The notes: a model not told the origin generated them from the sequence alone. DNA of 64,000 bases from Tribonema minus (GCA_017506865.1 JAFCMP010000103.1:186001-250000), one strand, 5' to 3'. Numbered from the stretch's first letter, positions 11,010-21,650 are shown. Program-made: numbers and translations.

Positions 11010-11240
11010 GCGTCAGCTGCTGGCGCAGCAATGATTACCCCTCTTTTGTGCCTCCGTCGTTTGCTGTCTTGAGCAGTGATAGTCCGGTGTCAGCTACTGC
11101 TGCAGCGATAGTCTCTTTGCGCCTCCGCCCCTTGCTGTTCAAGCCTGCATGGCGCATATATGCATGCCAATCATAGACCCAAGTCAGCTGCTGGCGCAGT
11201 GATGGTCTGTTCGCGCCTCCGTCGCTTGCTGTCTGGAGAT
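11010..11240 (+). repeat. Triplicated 3' flank of the MSH1 gene
   Basis: A unit starting GTCAGCTGCTGGCGCAG and ending near CCGTCGCTTGCTGTC occurs three times, starting near 11016, 11090 and 11184, directly after the MSH1 stop codon. It is the downstream counterpart of the intron copies. Confidence 0.65.
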
Positions 11241-11309
11241 TGAGCACGCCTACATGTCGGTCTTGTTGAAACAGTCGGGCGCAGTTGCGCCAGGCCACAG
11301 TGCTCAACA

Positions 11310-11903
11310 AGTGCGCTTCAGAAGAGAGTCATCAGTGTTGCCTGCATGCGCAGTGACCACCACTGCCCGCCCATCATGATGAGTGCCCCTTGCATATATT
11401 AATTTGCTGCAGCCAACTTCTGTGCATCCACCTGATCGGCGTCAAACGCTTGCATTTTCATATGCCTCAGTAAGTCAGCTGCCAGTGCTGTGGTTGCAAC
11501 CATGGTGATCATGACATCGCAATCAGCTTCGTGTTCCAGAGTCCAGTGAAAGTCTGCATGGCCACTGACATCCTGCATGCCATGTGCGCAGTGCAAGAGT
11601 ACAAGTGTACACATGGTGGGACGACGGCGCGGGCATATTTCGAAGATTTCATTACCTTGCCTTGCGGTCAACCACCTTGAAGTGTTCATCGTACCACTGA
11701 GAAATTTCTGCCATTTTCCGACGGATACAAATAAACAAGCTGACAGCAATTGCAGCTGCCTCGATAAGCATACCATGGCCCTTTATGCTGTCGACAAGGC
11801 TCTCAAACGACCTCCACATCACACACAACCCAAGCTTCTGCAGCTGAAGCTCTCAACAAACCTCCACTACTATCTGACAGCTCCAAGCACCACTTCTAGT
11901 CGC
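11310..11903 (+). other. Intergenic region upstream of germin-like gene
   Basis: I recognise no gene here. The part from about 11700 probably holds the promoter and 5' leader of the germin-like gene, but no TATA box or other site stands out. Confidence 0.3.
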
Positions 11904-13317
11904 ATGTCTCCCATCAGCAAGACCGTGACTCTGGCCGCCATCGCCCTCGCCCTCGGTGCTCCAACCACGAGCGCTGGCTCTCCGCTGCCCAAGAAGTACG
12001 GGCAGCTGACGGACGAGGCTTCCCTGTCCTTCGCTCTGCCGACGAGGGCTGCATTCAGGTGAAGGCCAGCCTGGGTGTATCTTGCTGAAATGACTCCTGC
12101 AGCTTGTTGAGAGCTGCTCGTCTCCTCCTGGCGCTGTATTCATGATGCTGTCGCTCATGCCAAGCTGCCCCATGCTTCATTCGTAGTGACTTCATTATCC
12201 TGCACATTTGCACTTCACAAGCCTTGAAGTTGCGCATCACCAGTAGCACAAAAGGAGCCCCGCTTTTGCAACCATCGCTCATGGACGAAAGCTTGTCATG
12301 CTGATATGCAATTCTTCAGGGCCCAGTTCACCGACAACACGGACTTCAAGTTTGACCTGGATGGGTCCACGGCAACAACCGGCAATGGTGGTGGCTCAGC
12401 ACAGACACTCAGCGCCGCGCAGCTGCCATCGCTGACGGGGGAGAAGGTGGCCATGGTCAAGCTGGTACTTGAGGTACGCGTGTGGACTGACTGGCCAGCT
12501 GCATGTATCATGATCTACGGCACGGCACCATGTGCAGTTTTCTACAGTCGCACTGGTGTTCTATGGGTGGCTCGCCTGCATACTTGACAATTTGTGGTGC
12601 TAGATTCAGGCAGAGTGGGCCACAAACGGTTCTGCCGGTTCGCCATGGTGCTGCCACTGTAGTATGTATGCTGGCCTTGTGCCGGATAACGGTGCATACA
12701 CGTCTGAAGGCTACTTGAAGTTTTCCAGTACTCAACATGTATGAGTACTGCACCATGTACACTTGCCACCAGAGTGATCACGGCAAAATGACATGCGCAA
12801 AACATTCATCCAATTGCATGTTGCTCAGCAGATGCTCTCGTATTGCTTGAAGCGCACTCCTCGCTGACCGCTCATGCCGCTTCCATTCGCACACACGCAG
12901 CCATGCGGCATCAACCTGCCGCACGTGCACCCGCGCGCGACCGAGATCCTCTTCGTCGTCGACGCCGCCGCGGAGGGCGTCCTCACCGCCTTCGTAGAAG
13001 AGAACGGCGGGCGCACGATCGAGAACACCATCGTCACCGGCGAGGCCGCTTTCTTCCCGAAGGGCCTGACCCACGTGCAGGTCAACATGGGCTGCACGCT
13101 CGCCACCATGATCGCGGCGCTCGGCTCCGATGACTTTGGCGTGCAGACCATCACCACCACCGCGCTCGAGGGGCTGGCGGGGGCTGAGGGCCTCGGCGAG
13201 GGACTCGCGGCAGCGCTCGGAATCTCGCAGGACCAGCTTGCCGTGCTGATCGGCGGCTTCCCGGATGGGCCCGCTATTGGCGCCGCGGAGTGCCGCCAGC
13301 GCTGCGGCCTGCCCTAG
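11904..13317 (+). CDS. Secreted germin-like cupin protein
   Basis: Three exons join in phase: 11904-12058, 12320-12473 and 12901-13317, giving 241 residues. The first ~24 residues (MSPISKTVTLAAIALALGAP...) look like a signal peptide ending near TTSAG, and this ATG fits it well. Exon 3 holds the cupin motif GINLPHVHPRATEILFVV, with the His, His and Glu that bind the metal, and FPKGLTHVQVNMG, with the last His. Germins and spherulins of this length are extracellular Mn-binding proteins, some with oxalate oxidase or superoxide dismutase activity. Which activity applies here cannot be told from sequence. All metal ligands are present, so the protein looks functional. Its coding end is tandemly copied just downstream. 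Confidence 0.9.
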
Positions 13318-13339
13318 AGTACCATGTAGAAGTATGTGT

Positions 13340-13530
13340 TGATTCAATGGCCATCGGCGAGGGCCTTGCGGCAGCGCTCGGCACATCGCAGGACCAGCTC
13401 GCCGTGCTGATCGGCGGCATTCCAGATGGCCCCGCTGTCGGCGCCGCGGAGTGCCGCCAGCGCTGTGGCCTGCCTTAGCTTTCTGCGGAGGAGAATGTGT
13501 TGGCTCAATGGCCATTTTGAGGGCAGCAGT
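13340..13530 (+). repeat. Downstream copy of the germin-like gene's 3' coding end
   Basis: The last ~130 coding bases (from GLGEGLAAALG to the stop) recur about 161 bp downstream with some changes, including a stop at the same place. A further short trace (GGCTCAATGGCCATTTT) begins near 13500. The spacing equals that of the MSH1 exon-edge copies. Confidence 0.8.
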
Positions 13531-13837
13531 GTGCTTTGAGACTTGTTCAAGGGCAGTGCAGGCATGACGTGCAGAGTACACTCACCCATCAGCTGTGGAT
13601 GGAGGCACGCAGTCTGTTTATTCTAGCGGGTTTTTTCTTTTCTCCATGTCGACAAGAATCTGATCGAAATTGCCTTCAGGGCGTGTGGTACATAAGCTTG
13701 TCGATATCACAATGGCAGCGGCCCCGATCACCAATGTACGCCTCATGATAGGCACTGGGTTGCCTTAGAGTGACAACACACATGCAAGTACAATACAGCC
13801 TGAGTATGATGTCAATATTGCATCAACTGACTTTCAC

Positions 13838-14020
13838 ATGCGCCTGGAACAATGGAGGCCCTCGCCTTACTTTTGCAAGTGTTTTCCTGTGCCATGCAAG
13901 TGTTTTCCTGTGCCATACATCTGACTCTGCATGCTGATGTCAGGGTGCACTGGCTACCATTTTTGTCAGCCCCTTAGTGCAGTAAGCCTGAGGGCATAGC
14001 CTGTGAGTCAGATGTGTATT
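13838..14020 (+). repeat. Diverged relative of the 713 bp unit at 21.6-23.0 kb
   Basis: The stretch from CATGCGCCTGGAACAATGG to about TGTGAGTCAGATGTG matches 21655-21800 in the same orientation with many changes. A 24 bp internal doubling (GCAAGTGTTTTCCTGTGCCAT) is also seen. No coding role is evident. Confidence 0.55.
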
Positions 14021-14372
14021 TCTCAAGCCGCCACTACACAACAACACAGGTGCACTGTGTCCGCGCCCCGACGCCCCCTGGAAGGGGAGGGAGGCGACGT
14101 GAACAGCGCACCCATTGCAACTGGTTTGAGCAGTTTGGCTGCGACATTGGGCGCATATGTGCCGTTGCCTGTGCGACGGTGGCGATGATGGCGCGCACGC
14201 TGGTGGCTCAAGAAATTTCATGTGATCGAACTCTGTGCTACATATGTATGGATACACTTGTGGTCGCATGCTCCTATATGCAACTTGACACTTTGTGATG
14301 TAGCTCGGCTGACTGCCGGGCAGTGCATGGTCAACAATTTGTCACCCTTCATACGTCTGATCAATCAATAAG

Positions 14373-17300
14373 GTCCCGCCCTGCTACCTGCCAGTTCGGT
14401 TCACGCGCAAAAAGTACTACGTGAGCCCCACCTCCACGCATGCGATCAGCTGCCCCAGCCAGCACATACGGGAGCACAACGCGACACACACTCCCCAAAA
14501 GCGGTGCCTACAGCGCATCTTGAGACAGCACCATGTCTCTATTGTCCGCAATGAGGACGCTAGCGTCTTCAAGGTACCGGGGTATCGGGCGGAAACAGTC
14601 AATTGACCCAGGGTGTCTGCACTTTAGCAGTGCATACCGTAACAAGGGAATAGTGCTAGACACAAGTGTGCGCGCGCCCACAGCGAGCTCGTACCTGACA
14701 GGCAAAACAAATGCCTCGAACACGAACGGCTATGCTGCTGGGGTGGGGGAGGACGCGAAGGTCAAGCACCACACCGGCACCTTGACGTCATCTTGGGCTT
14801 TTGTGCCATTCGTGCAGGAGTCGTACGGACGGCTGGGCAAGCAGACAAGCCTTTTTGTTAAGGAGTTGGCAATGCACTCAGCACTGTGCTCAGGGGGGGG
14901 GAAGGCAGATGTGTTCCGCAAGGCCGGGTTAGCTAAGCGTCAGATCCACATTGAGCTGAGCATATCGCTGGCGCGGAAGTTGGCGGAGCGCGTCATGGCA
15001 TACACACGTGGAGCGCGAATGCTGGGCTGTGTTGCGGCGCCGGTATTTAAACTCCTAGGGCACAGCGCAGACTAGGCTGCTGCGTTGACGCAAGCTTTTC
15101 GATTGCATAGGCAACCTGGCCTCCCTTGGGCCTTTATAAATACAAGTCCATATGTACTTTTTATTAATTCTCGCTCAGGGCGCGAAAAAGCCCAGATGAT
15201 TGGCATCTAGCTGTAAGGAATCTACATGTCGTATGACAGTCTGAAAGTGTCGCAACGACAACCACTCAAACGCCGCCGCCGCCAAATGGCATCTCGGGGT
15301 CCTCCCCTACGTCCTCCTCCATGTGCCCCCCCCCCCTGGATTCTGCCATGTGTGTCATGACACGGCCAGAGTACGCCATGTGGAGCGCTGCCGACAGTGC
15401 CGAGCGTAAGCGCGCCAGGGCGATGCCCTTGAGAGCTTTAGGGCGCGCTCCTCCGGGCACTGACATCCTGCTGGCATACTCCGTCGCCACAGCCTCCAGC
15501 AGCTTCCGCCCCTGCTCCCCGATGCTGCCAAATGACCCTATTGCCAATGTGGCAAGTTTGTAGCAATTCTGATCATAATGACCAGAATAGTGGGTAGTTT
15601 TGGCGGCCTCTTGGTCGCGGCAGCATCGCTCGGGGTCTGCTGCAGTCTTCGCCGCCCGCGACGCCACCTGTGCCTCGAAGCAGGTAACGTCCACCATGAG
15701 CGGTAGGTGGCGTGTCGGGTCGTCGTAGCCGGTCACCGGGAAGGCGTCGGCAGGCAGCACGATGTCCATCCTGCGACTCCCCGGCGGCCCGGCGGACCCC
15801 AGAAACGGCGTGTAGTCCTCGTCCACCAGTCCCGTTTTGAGGTATTGCCGCAGGAGGCGCTGCGTGGCCCTCTTGACGCTATTGTGGACAATGGTGTCGT
15901 GCGCCTTGACGCGTGGCGCTTGACACAGCCGTGCATGCAGGGTGCCGCCCGGCGACTTCCCGCACAGCTTGCAGCCTGCCGTCTGCTCCTCTACTCCGAT
16001 GGCGCGTTTGACGGCCAGCTGCCAGGATAGGCCATCGAACGAAGCCGTTGTGGAGTACATGGGCTCGTTGAGGAATGCCATGCCGATCGAGTGCATGTGG
16101 CGCTGCGACCGGAATCGAGCAAGTGCTTGCGTGCGTTGCGTGCCCTGCGGCAGCTGTTGCAGGTCCGCCTCCACCTTATCTGCAAGCTCGGTAGCGACGG
16201 CATCTGCAAGCGCACTCTGATTGGGGCGCTTCAGGCTACACTGCAACTGCAGAGCACTGGCGTCAAGTACGCAAGCAGCATCCGCACCAGTGCCACCACC
16301 TGCTGTCGGCCGCAGCGGCGGCTGCTGCGTAGGTGGTTGCTGCTGCAGTGGCGTTAGCGCTGGTGGCAGTATATGTTCCAGCTTGTCACCTGTTGCTGCA
16401 CGTAGAGATGTGGCAGCTGTGGCGATCGTCTGCATGAGGGGCAGGCGCGCCACCTCTGCTGCTGCTGCGCCTTGTAGCATTGCTGGTGTGGAACGCGCAG
16501 CGCCTGAATTGACGGCTGCCGCTGCTGCGTGCGCTGGTGCTGCAGCTGTGCCGCCTGCCGTTGCTGCTGCTGCCAGTGGTGTTGCTGCTGCCGCAGGTGT
16601 TGGTGCAGCACCTGCCGCATTGGCCGCTGCCACCGCCATTGCCGCTGTCGCAGCCGGCACGGTTGCGGCGCCGCCTGCCGACGCTGCTCCTGTTGCAGGT
16701 GCTGCAGCAGCCCTTAGGCTAGTAGGGCCTGTAGCAGCTGTATTGCCTATGCCCGCAGCCGCTGCTGTTGATGCTGCAGTTAGTGATGCCGCCGAGGCCA
16801 CTTGAGGTGCAACATGTGCTGCCGCTGCTGCAGCAGCCTCTGATGCTGGAGCAGCTGCTGCTGCCGCCGCTGCTGCTGCCGCCGGAGTAGTTGCGCCGTG
16901 CGCCGCCGCTGCTGCTGCTGCCGCTGGTGCCGCCTGTGCTGCCGCCGCGGCCCCTGATCCAGCGGCAGCTGCGTCGTGTGTTGCCGGAATGGCTGCGCCA
17001 TAAGCGCGGCCAGCCGCTGATGCAGTTGCCGCTGCCGGGGCGGTCGCGCCTCCACTGGCAACCGCCGCTGCCGCTGTAACAGTTGCCGCTGCTGATGCTG
17101 CTGGTGCTGGTGCTGCTGCCGCTGCTGCCGGTGCCGCTTGTGTTGCCGCATCCTCAGCAGCGTTGTCTGCAGCCGCTTGAGGAGCCGCCTGCTGCAGCAC
17201 CCCCGCCCATCCAGAGAGTGCTGGTTGCAGCGCTTGCAACGTGCCCGCCACATACGCAGCATCAGCGATGTCGCAGGCGCTGGTAATGCCAAGGCCGCCA

Positions 17301-20300
17301 TGCCGTGTTGGGAGTCGCGCTTGCTGTAAGGCTGGGCCGTGCGCTGCCAGATGGAAGTGGGCCCCACTTTGCTCAAACTGGCGCCAGGTCTGGCCTGGTG
17401 GCTGCAGGCCCATTGAGTGCTCAAGCACCCACTGCGTGACCCGATCCCACTCCTTGGCGGCTGGCGCTGTCTGCGTAGTGGGAATGGTGCGCAGGCAGTA
17501 CGTCATGCGAGGCACCACGCAGTAGCGCAGTAACCTGAACATAGCCCTCGGAGATGTCAGGCGCGCGCATCGCTCTGCAAATCGAGCCCCTGCCCCGCCT
17601 GCACCCGCTTCCCTGCGCAGCCATGCGTCCACAAAGCTGCTGTGGCCCACCGGCACCCCCAGCAACACAGCTCCACGGTTCTGATTTTCATCCGTATCCC
17701 CCACTAGCTGAACGCCCAGCTGCTGCAGCAGTTGCCGCTCGTGGTCTGTCACCACATGCCCCCTGCCAGGCAGCGCGCGTGACTTGGTGAGGTTTAGCTC
17801 CAGCCCCACCTCCGCAAAGTGTTGTTTGAGCTGCGCCACCGCCTGTATGTCATCCTGAGTCAGCGTGCAAGCGCCTGTTCGGACGTTGGCATCGTCCATG
17901 TAGGCGCCCATCCGCCTCCGCGCGCGCTGCGCAGCCGCCGCCTCATTGAACCGTTTCAAGCACTGAGCAATGGCGCCGCAGAAGAGCATCGGTGCCGCGG
18001 GGTCCCCCTGCTTAAACCCGCGCTGAGACATGATGATGCGCGTGGAGCCGTCAACGTGCTGGAACAGCAGGCGTGGCCGAGTGCGAACGTATGTGCCGAT
18101 GAAGTAGTCGAGGAAGTCCGGCAGCTGTGCTGCTACCCATTCCGCTGCCGCCAGGACGAACACCATGTTGAAGGCATTCTTGAGGTCCAGCATGAACTGC
18201 CAGTGACCGAGCTCATACGCGAGTTTGCCGGCCATGGCCGCTTTCTCCGCTCCTGCTGAGACGGCTACCCCATACTGCCCGTCTGGCTCAAGGAGCTCCG
18301 CCAGGAAGTCTTTGCGGTCTGCCACGTACACCGAAGTGCATAGTCGCTGCAGCACCTCGCCGCAAACGATGGGCCGCTGCTTAGCTGTACCATCTTCCTG
18401 TTGTTCTGCAAGTGGCGTCAGGCGCCCCGCGCCATGCAACTGCCAGAAGGCATCCGGCAGCCGCGCAGCCTCCCGCATAACGGTCTGAAGCCACCGTGTG
18501 AGGACAGCAGCAAACTCATGCCGTCCCCAGCTTGTGCGTAGCGCATCCTGCAGGTGGCTGTAGCGCAGCCCCGATGGGCCTGCTCCACTGTAAGGGCTTG
18601 CTCGCTGGATGAGCTTGGCAACCGTCTCTGGCTCAATTCCCTCCCCCTGTAACAGGCTGAGTTCTGCTGGCATGTCGGCTGCTTTCGCCACAAGCTGATC
18701 AACCATGCCGGATAGCTCATGGAGTTGTTCCCCTGGCGCAGCGGGGGGGTGTTTGGACTGCATGGCGGCAAAGCAGTCATCATCAGGTATCGCCACCGTT
18801 TTGGGCTGAAGGAAACGCGCTGCCTGCTGTAGCCCCCCCCGTGTGCCCATGCACTGTAGGACGTAGGCGTTGATCGCTGCCTCCGTTTGCTGGCGCGCGC
18901 GCCAGCGCCGGTGCGCACGCGCGTGTGCGAGGAGCGCTGGCACCAACCGGTCAAGCTCACCGCGTGCCAACATTCTGATTCTGTCGGAGCGAGTGATGCC
19001 AGGTGCGCCATCGGTGGAGGTGATGAGTGATGGCATGAGGTGGTGTAGAATCGTGGATCTTTGCAGTCGCTGCACCCGCCCTGCGGAATCTGGCTCCCGC
19101 GCCGCATTGACGAACATCGTCATTGTGTGTGCCAACAGATGTGTTGCTGCGTTCTCCAGTGCAGCTCCCACATAGCGACGATTGCGTGGTCTAGCAAGGC
19201 TTCTAGTTGTCGCGAACTGCAGCTTGCACAGCTCATCGAGGCTGATGCTGTCAAGCACTGCTGCGACTGCGGGGGTTGAGATGGTCCACGTGAAAAGCCC
19301 ACCTGCCCCACCTGCTGCGCCTGCAGGGCCTGGCGCTGCCGCTGCTGTCGCCGCACCTGCCGCTCTGGGGCCCCCTCCGCCGCCGCCGCGGCCGCCACGA
19401 CCACAGCCTCGTCCGCCGCTGTCGCTGCTGCGACCGCTGCCACGGCCACCGCGGCCGTTTTGAGTTCGCGCGCCACTGCCGCTGTTGCTAGCACCGCCGC
19501 TGCGGCTGCTGGCATCACTGCTGCGGCCGTTGCCAGCGCCGCTGTCCTTAGTACCGGCTGCACTGCCGCCGCCGGCACCGCTGCTGCTGCCGCCTCCGGT
19601 TCTGCTGCCGCTAGTCGCTCTGCTACTGCTGATGTCTGCATCATTGCTGCCGCTGCGAACGCGTCCTCCATTGCCACGTCCGCGCCCTCCACTGCGACCC
19701 CGACCCCCTCGTGTAGCACTGCTGCCCCCACGTTCCGGCCTCTTCGAGCTGCCGGAGGAGCTGCTGCCACCAGCCTGAGCAGCAGGTGCCTGCTGCGCGT
19801 GCGCTGGTCCCTTTGCGTAGGGGTTGCCGATGGGTGTGCACGCCGGTTGCTGCTGTGGCAGCGACGTGGTAGCTGTTGCCGTCGATGCATCAGGTGCTAG
19901 CGGTGCTGCTGATGCTGTTGTTGACAATGTTGCCGCCACTGCAGCGGGTGAAGTGATAGGCCTGCATTTGCGGCAGTGCTTGCCCGCGCTGGCATCGCTG
20001 CTGTCCACTCTGAATGTCTTGTTGGCATGAAACAGGTTTTTGCACAAGGCACACTCGGTGTAGATGGTTTGCAAGTGCGACGTGCTGAGGTCGGAGCGCT
20101 CCAGGAACGTTGTTGCTGTCCCACTGTGGTGTTTGCGCTGGTGCTTCGCCGCGATGTGGGCGTTTAACCTCTGCTGTAACGAGAGCAGCGACATGCCCTT
20201 CTTCACCACGAGGTCGCATAAGTTGCACTTGTACTCCGGGTCCGCACTGCCTCCACCTCCAGCTTCGTCGTCTAGCATCAGAGGTTGCTGTTCCAGACTG

Positions 20301-21414
20301 TTATGACCTGTTCTAGAGCGCTTGACTGCACTTTGCCCGCCCGTGTGCTCCCCTTCGCCTGTTTGATCGGAAATTGACCAACCGTCATTCTGTACCCTCT
20401 TGCGTTTGTGCGCTGCGCGTCCGTCTCCAGTTGCTCTGCTGCTGCCACTCGTGCCATCGTCCTGTTGACAAGCGCCATTGCCATCTGCAGCACTGGTGCT
20501 AATATCCTGCGCTTGTGCGCACGCTAGATCGGATTCCTTGCATTTCTGCGCTGATTCAGAGTTGGCAATACGGGCCTCCCGCCGCCGCCATGATATTCTT
20601 TTCATGATCTCTGCTACGCCATGGTGCTACATGCTACAGCTACATACCTATCCGCAAGTACCATATGTACTACTTAGACGCACTTCAGGCAACGCTGGTT
20701 CACTTGTGCTTTGTGCGCACGTGCACAACGTGTGTACTTGGATGTACATCAACTGGCGCCGTCTGCTCAATGATGCCATGTCTAAACCCACGCGTTCATG
20801 GTGTGTGGACGTGTGCAGCCGCACCGGCATGGGTACGCCTGCGATAGTCTTTCCCTTTGTTGACATCACGCTCAGTCACCCATGATAGGAAAGCTGATCT
20901 GCAAGTTTCAGGAGTGAAGTTGCGCGCATTGCTTCCCCACAGACTACAACTCGCACAGCCGCGCCGTGACGCACTCACTTTCAGCTCGCTGAGCAATGCT
21001 GCATGGTTTACATGCATGCGTCTCCACAGGACCCCCCTTTCTTCAACTCACCAACATACGGTAGGTTTGCTTGTATATGTGTAGCTGCCTACGCTGCCCC
21101 ATTCCGCGCAGCGTCTCCGCTCTCTGCAACCTCAGCAACTCAGTTTTGTGCCTTTCTCATTCAATCCAAGCAGGACCGCCGCGCACGTTTGTTCACTTCG
21201 TCCCATACCTGAGCACTGCCACACACTTCAAATCCACACTTCAACTCGCGTTGTGAATTCTTTCCTCTTCACATACCTATTGGTACGTACCAAAGCAACA
21301 TGCGCTGTATAGTCGCTCACGCCGCTCGCTCTGCCGTGCGCGCGCGCAGAGACCGAGTATGAACGTCAAGTGACGCGCGACGCGGCCCTGGCTCCAGATC
21401 TCTTCATCGACTAG
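14373..21414 (+). CDS. C-terminal exons of an unrecognised gene, interrupted by LINEs
   Basis: Three exons fit together: 14373-14420 (VPPCYLPVRFTRKKYY), 21030-21060 (DPPFFNSPTY) and 21350-21414 (ETEYERQVTRDAALAPDLFID, stop). Phases agree (0, 0, then 1) and each has AG and GT borders, giving 47 residues. I do not recognise the protein. The first intron is about 6.6 kb because a LINE-B fragment and an intact LINE-A copy lie in it on opposite strands. The last exon is the left arm of a palindrome. Exons further upstream were not found. Confidence 0.5.
14430..15147 (+). mobile_element. LINE-B, 5'-truncated 3' fragment (copy 1)
   Basis: An open stretch to the stop at 15073-15075 codes for a domain with KGIVLDTSV, GEDAKVKHH and PFVQESYGRLGKQ. 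The spacing of Asp, Glu-x-x-Lys and E-x-x-G resembles the restriction-like endonuclease at the C-terminus of R2-type non-LTR elements. Weaker coding (QRILRQHHVSIVRNEDASVF) precedes it in another frame. The 3' tail has a short hairpin (GGCC-TCCCTT-GGGCC) and ends near AAATACAAGTCCATA. A second copy is at 31625-32170. Confidence 0.65.
15159..20660 (-). mobile_element. LINE-A copy A1: full-length non-LTR retrotransposon
   Basis: The element runs from its 5' end (…TATCCGCA on + near 20656, plus four extra bases) to the 3' tail GAGCGAGAATTAATAAAAAGT. It is flanked by the repeat CCATATGTACT at 15148-15158 and 20661-20671. It lies in an intron of an unrecognised gene, antisense to it, and was inserted right at the 3' end of a LINE-B fragment. 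The 3' untranslated part carries the hairpin GGGC-TTTTTCGC-GCCC. One open frame of 1779 codons fills it. The near-identity to A2 (44281-49779) marks it as recent. Confidence 0.9.
15266..20605 (-). CDS. LINE-A protein: zinc fingers, reverse transcriptase, restriction-like endonuclease
   Basis: The 1779-residue frame begins MKRISWRRREAR. A C2H2 finger lies near residues 126-156 (CNLC…HIAAKH) and a second Cys pair set near 185-218. A Gly/Ser/Arg-rich stretch covers about 275-415. The reverse transcriptase lies near 700-960, with LDLKNAFNMV (motif A), GFKQGDPAAPML (motif B) and AYMDDANV (motif C, catalytic Asp pair near 903). An Ala-dominated region follows at about 1155-1440. Then come a Cys-rich knuckle CKLC…HARLC near 1545 and the endonuclease residues RMDIVLP and LMVDVTCF near 1613-1640. 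This is the R2/NeSL-like order of RLE-type LINEs. The protein would bind its RNA, nick target DNA and copy itself there. No frame damage is seen. The huge Ala tract is unusual. Confidence 0.9.
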   Translation of the reverse strand: MKRISWRRREARIANSESAQKCKESDLACAQAQDISTSAADGNGACQQDDGTSGSSRATGDGRAAHKRKRVQNDGWSISDQTGEGEHTGGQSAVKRSRTGHNSLEQQPLMLDDEAGGGGSADPEYKCNLCDLVVKKGMSLLSLQQRLNAHIAAKHQRKHHSGTATTFLERSDLSTSHLQTIYTECALCKNLFHANKTFRVDSSDASAGKHCRKCRPITSPAAVAATLSTTASAAPLAPDASTATATTSLPQQQPACTPIGNPYAKGPAHAQQAPAAQAGGSSSSGSSKRPERGGSSATRGGRGRSGGRGRGNGGRVRSGSNDADISSSRATSGSRTGGGSSSGAGGGSAAGTKDSGAGNGRSSDASSRSGGASNSGSGARTQNGRGGRGSGRSSDSGGRGCGRGGRGGGGGGPRAAGAATAAAAPGPAGAAGGAGGLFTWTISTPAVAAVLDSISLDELCKLQFATTRSLARPRNRRYVGAALENAATHLLAHTMTMFVNAAREPDSAGRVQRLQRSTILHHLMPSLITSTDGAPGITRSDRIRMLARGELDRLVPALLAHARAHRRWRARQQTEAAINAYVLQCMGTRGGLQQAARFLQPKTVAIPDDDCFAAMQSKHPPAAPGEQLHELSGMVDQLVAKAADMPAELSLLQGEGIEPETVAKLIQRASPYSGAGPSGLRYSHLQDALRTSWGRHEFAAVLTRWLQTVMREAARLPDAFWQLHGAGRLTPLAEQQEDGTAKQRPIVCGEVLQRLCTSVYVADRKDFLAELLEPDGQYGVAVSAGAEKAAMAGKLAYELGHWQFMLDLKNAFNMVFVLAAAEWVAAQLPDFLDYFIGTYVRTRPRLLFQHVDGSTRIIMSQRGFKQGDPAAPMLFCGAIAQCLKRFNEAAAAQRARRRMGAYMDDANVRTGACTLTQDDIQAVAQLKQHFAEVGLELNLTKSRALPGRGHVVTDHERQLLQQLGVQLVGDTDENQNRGAVLLGVPVGHSSFVDAWLRREAGAGGAGARFAERCARLTSPRAMFRLLRYCVVPRMTYCLRTIPTTQTAPAAKEWDRVTQWVLEHSMGLQPPGQTWRQFEQSGAHFHLAAHGPALQQARLPTRHGGLGITSACDIADAAYVAGTLQALQPALSGWAGVLQQAAPQAAADNAAEDAATQAAPAAAAAAPAPAASAAATVTAAAAVASGGATAPAAATASAAGRAYGAAIPATHDAAAAGSGAAAAAQAAPAAAAAAAAHGATTPAAAAAAAAAAAPASEAAAAAAAHVAPQVASAASLTAASTAAAAGIGNTAATGPTSLRAAAAPATGAASAGGAATVPAATAAMAVAAANAAGAAPTPAAAATPLAAAATAGGTAAAPAHAAAAAVNSGAARSTPAMLQGAAAAEVARLPLMQTIATAATSLRAATGDKLEHILPPALTPLQQQPPTQQPPLRPTAGGGTGADAACVLDASALQLQCSLKRPNQSALADAVATELADKVEADLQQLPQGTQRTQALARFRSQRHMHSIGMAFLNEPMYSTTASFDGLSWQLAVKRAIGVEEQTAGCKLCGKSPGGTLHARLCQAPRVKAHDTIVHNSVKRATQRLLRQYLKTGLVDEDYTPFLGSAGPPGSRRMDIVLPADAFPVTGYDDPTRHLPLMVDVTCFEAQVASRAAKTAADPERCCRDQEAAKTTHYSGHYDQNCYKLATLAIGSFGSIGEQGRKLLEAVATEYASRMSVPGGARPKALKGIALARLRSALSAALHMAYSGRVMTHMAESRGGGHMEEDVGEDPEMPFGGGGV

Positions 21415-21650
21415 CACTTTATTGCGCCCCCCGTGCTTTCAGAGGCGTTGCGTATGGCCCTGGGACGGCGCACATTGCCTCGGTGAGTTCCAGGGCGATG
21501 CGCAGCCCCTCTGGAAGCACGGGACCCGCGACGGGGTGCTGGTCGACGCAGCGAGCCAGGGCTGCGTCGCGCCTCACTTGAAGTTCATACGCGGTCTCTG
21601 CACGCGCGCGGGTCAGAGCAAACGGCGTGAGCGACTACACGGCCCACGAC
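21310..21650. repeat. Large palindrome built from a terminal exon
   Basis: The left arm (about 21310-21468) contains the exon 21350-21414 with its acceptor. The right arm (about 21490-21650), read on the minus strand, contains the same sequence in diverged form (acceptor GTGCAG, then coding for TAYELQVRRDAALA). Both arms continue past the exon with matching segments such as CCCGTGCTT(T/C)CAGAGG. The centre is near 21478. The minus-strand arm stays open to a stop at 21416-21418. Confidence 0.75.
21416..21598 (-). CDS. Possible antisense terminal exon, paralogous to 21350-21414
   Basis: On the minus strand an acceptor (GCGTGCAG) is followed by an open stretch ETAYELQVRRDAALA… that runs through PVLPEGLRIALELTEAM to a stop at 21416-21418. 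It is homologous to the plus-strand exon and continues into a segment that on the plus strand lies behind a stop (PVLSEALRMAL). It could be the last exon of a convergent paralogous gene or only the mirror image left by an inverted duplication. Earlier exons on this strand were not found. Confidence 0.4.

Noticed and set aside
16221-16805. Plus-strand Ala-rich frame antisense to LINE-A (and its twin at 45340)
   Set aside because: It is the shadow of GCN repeats in the LINE-A protein; CGN/GCN runs stay open on both strands.
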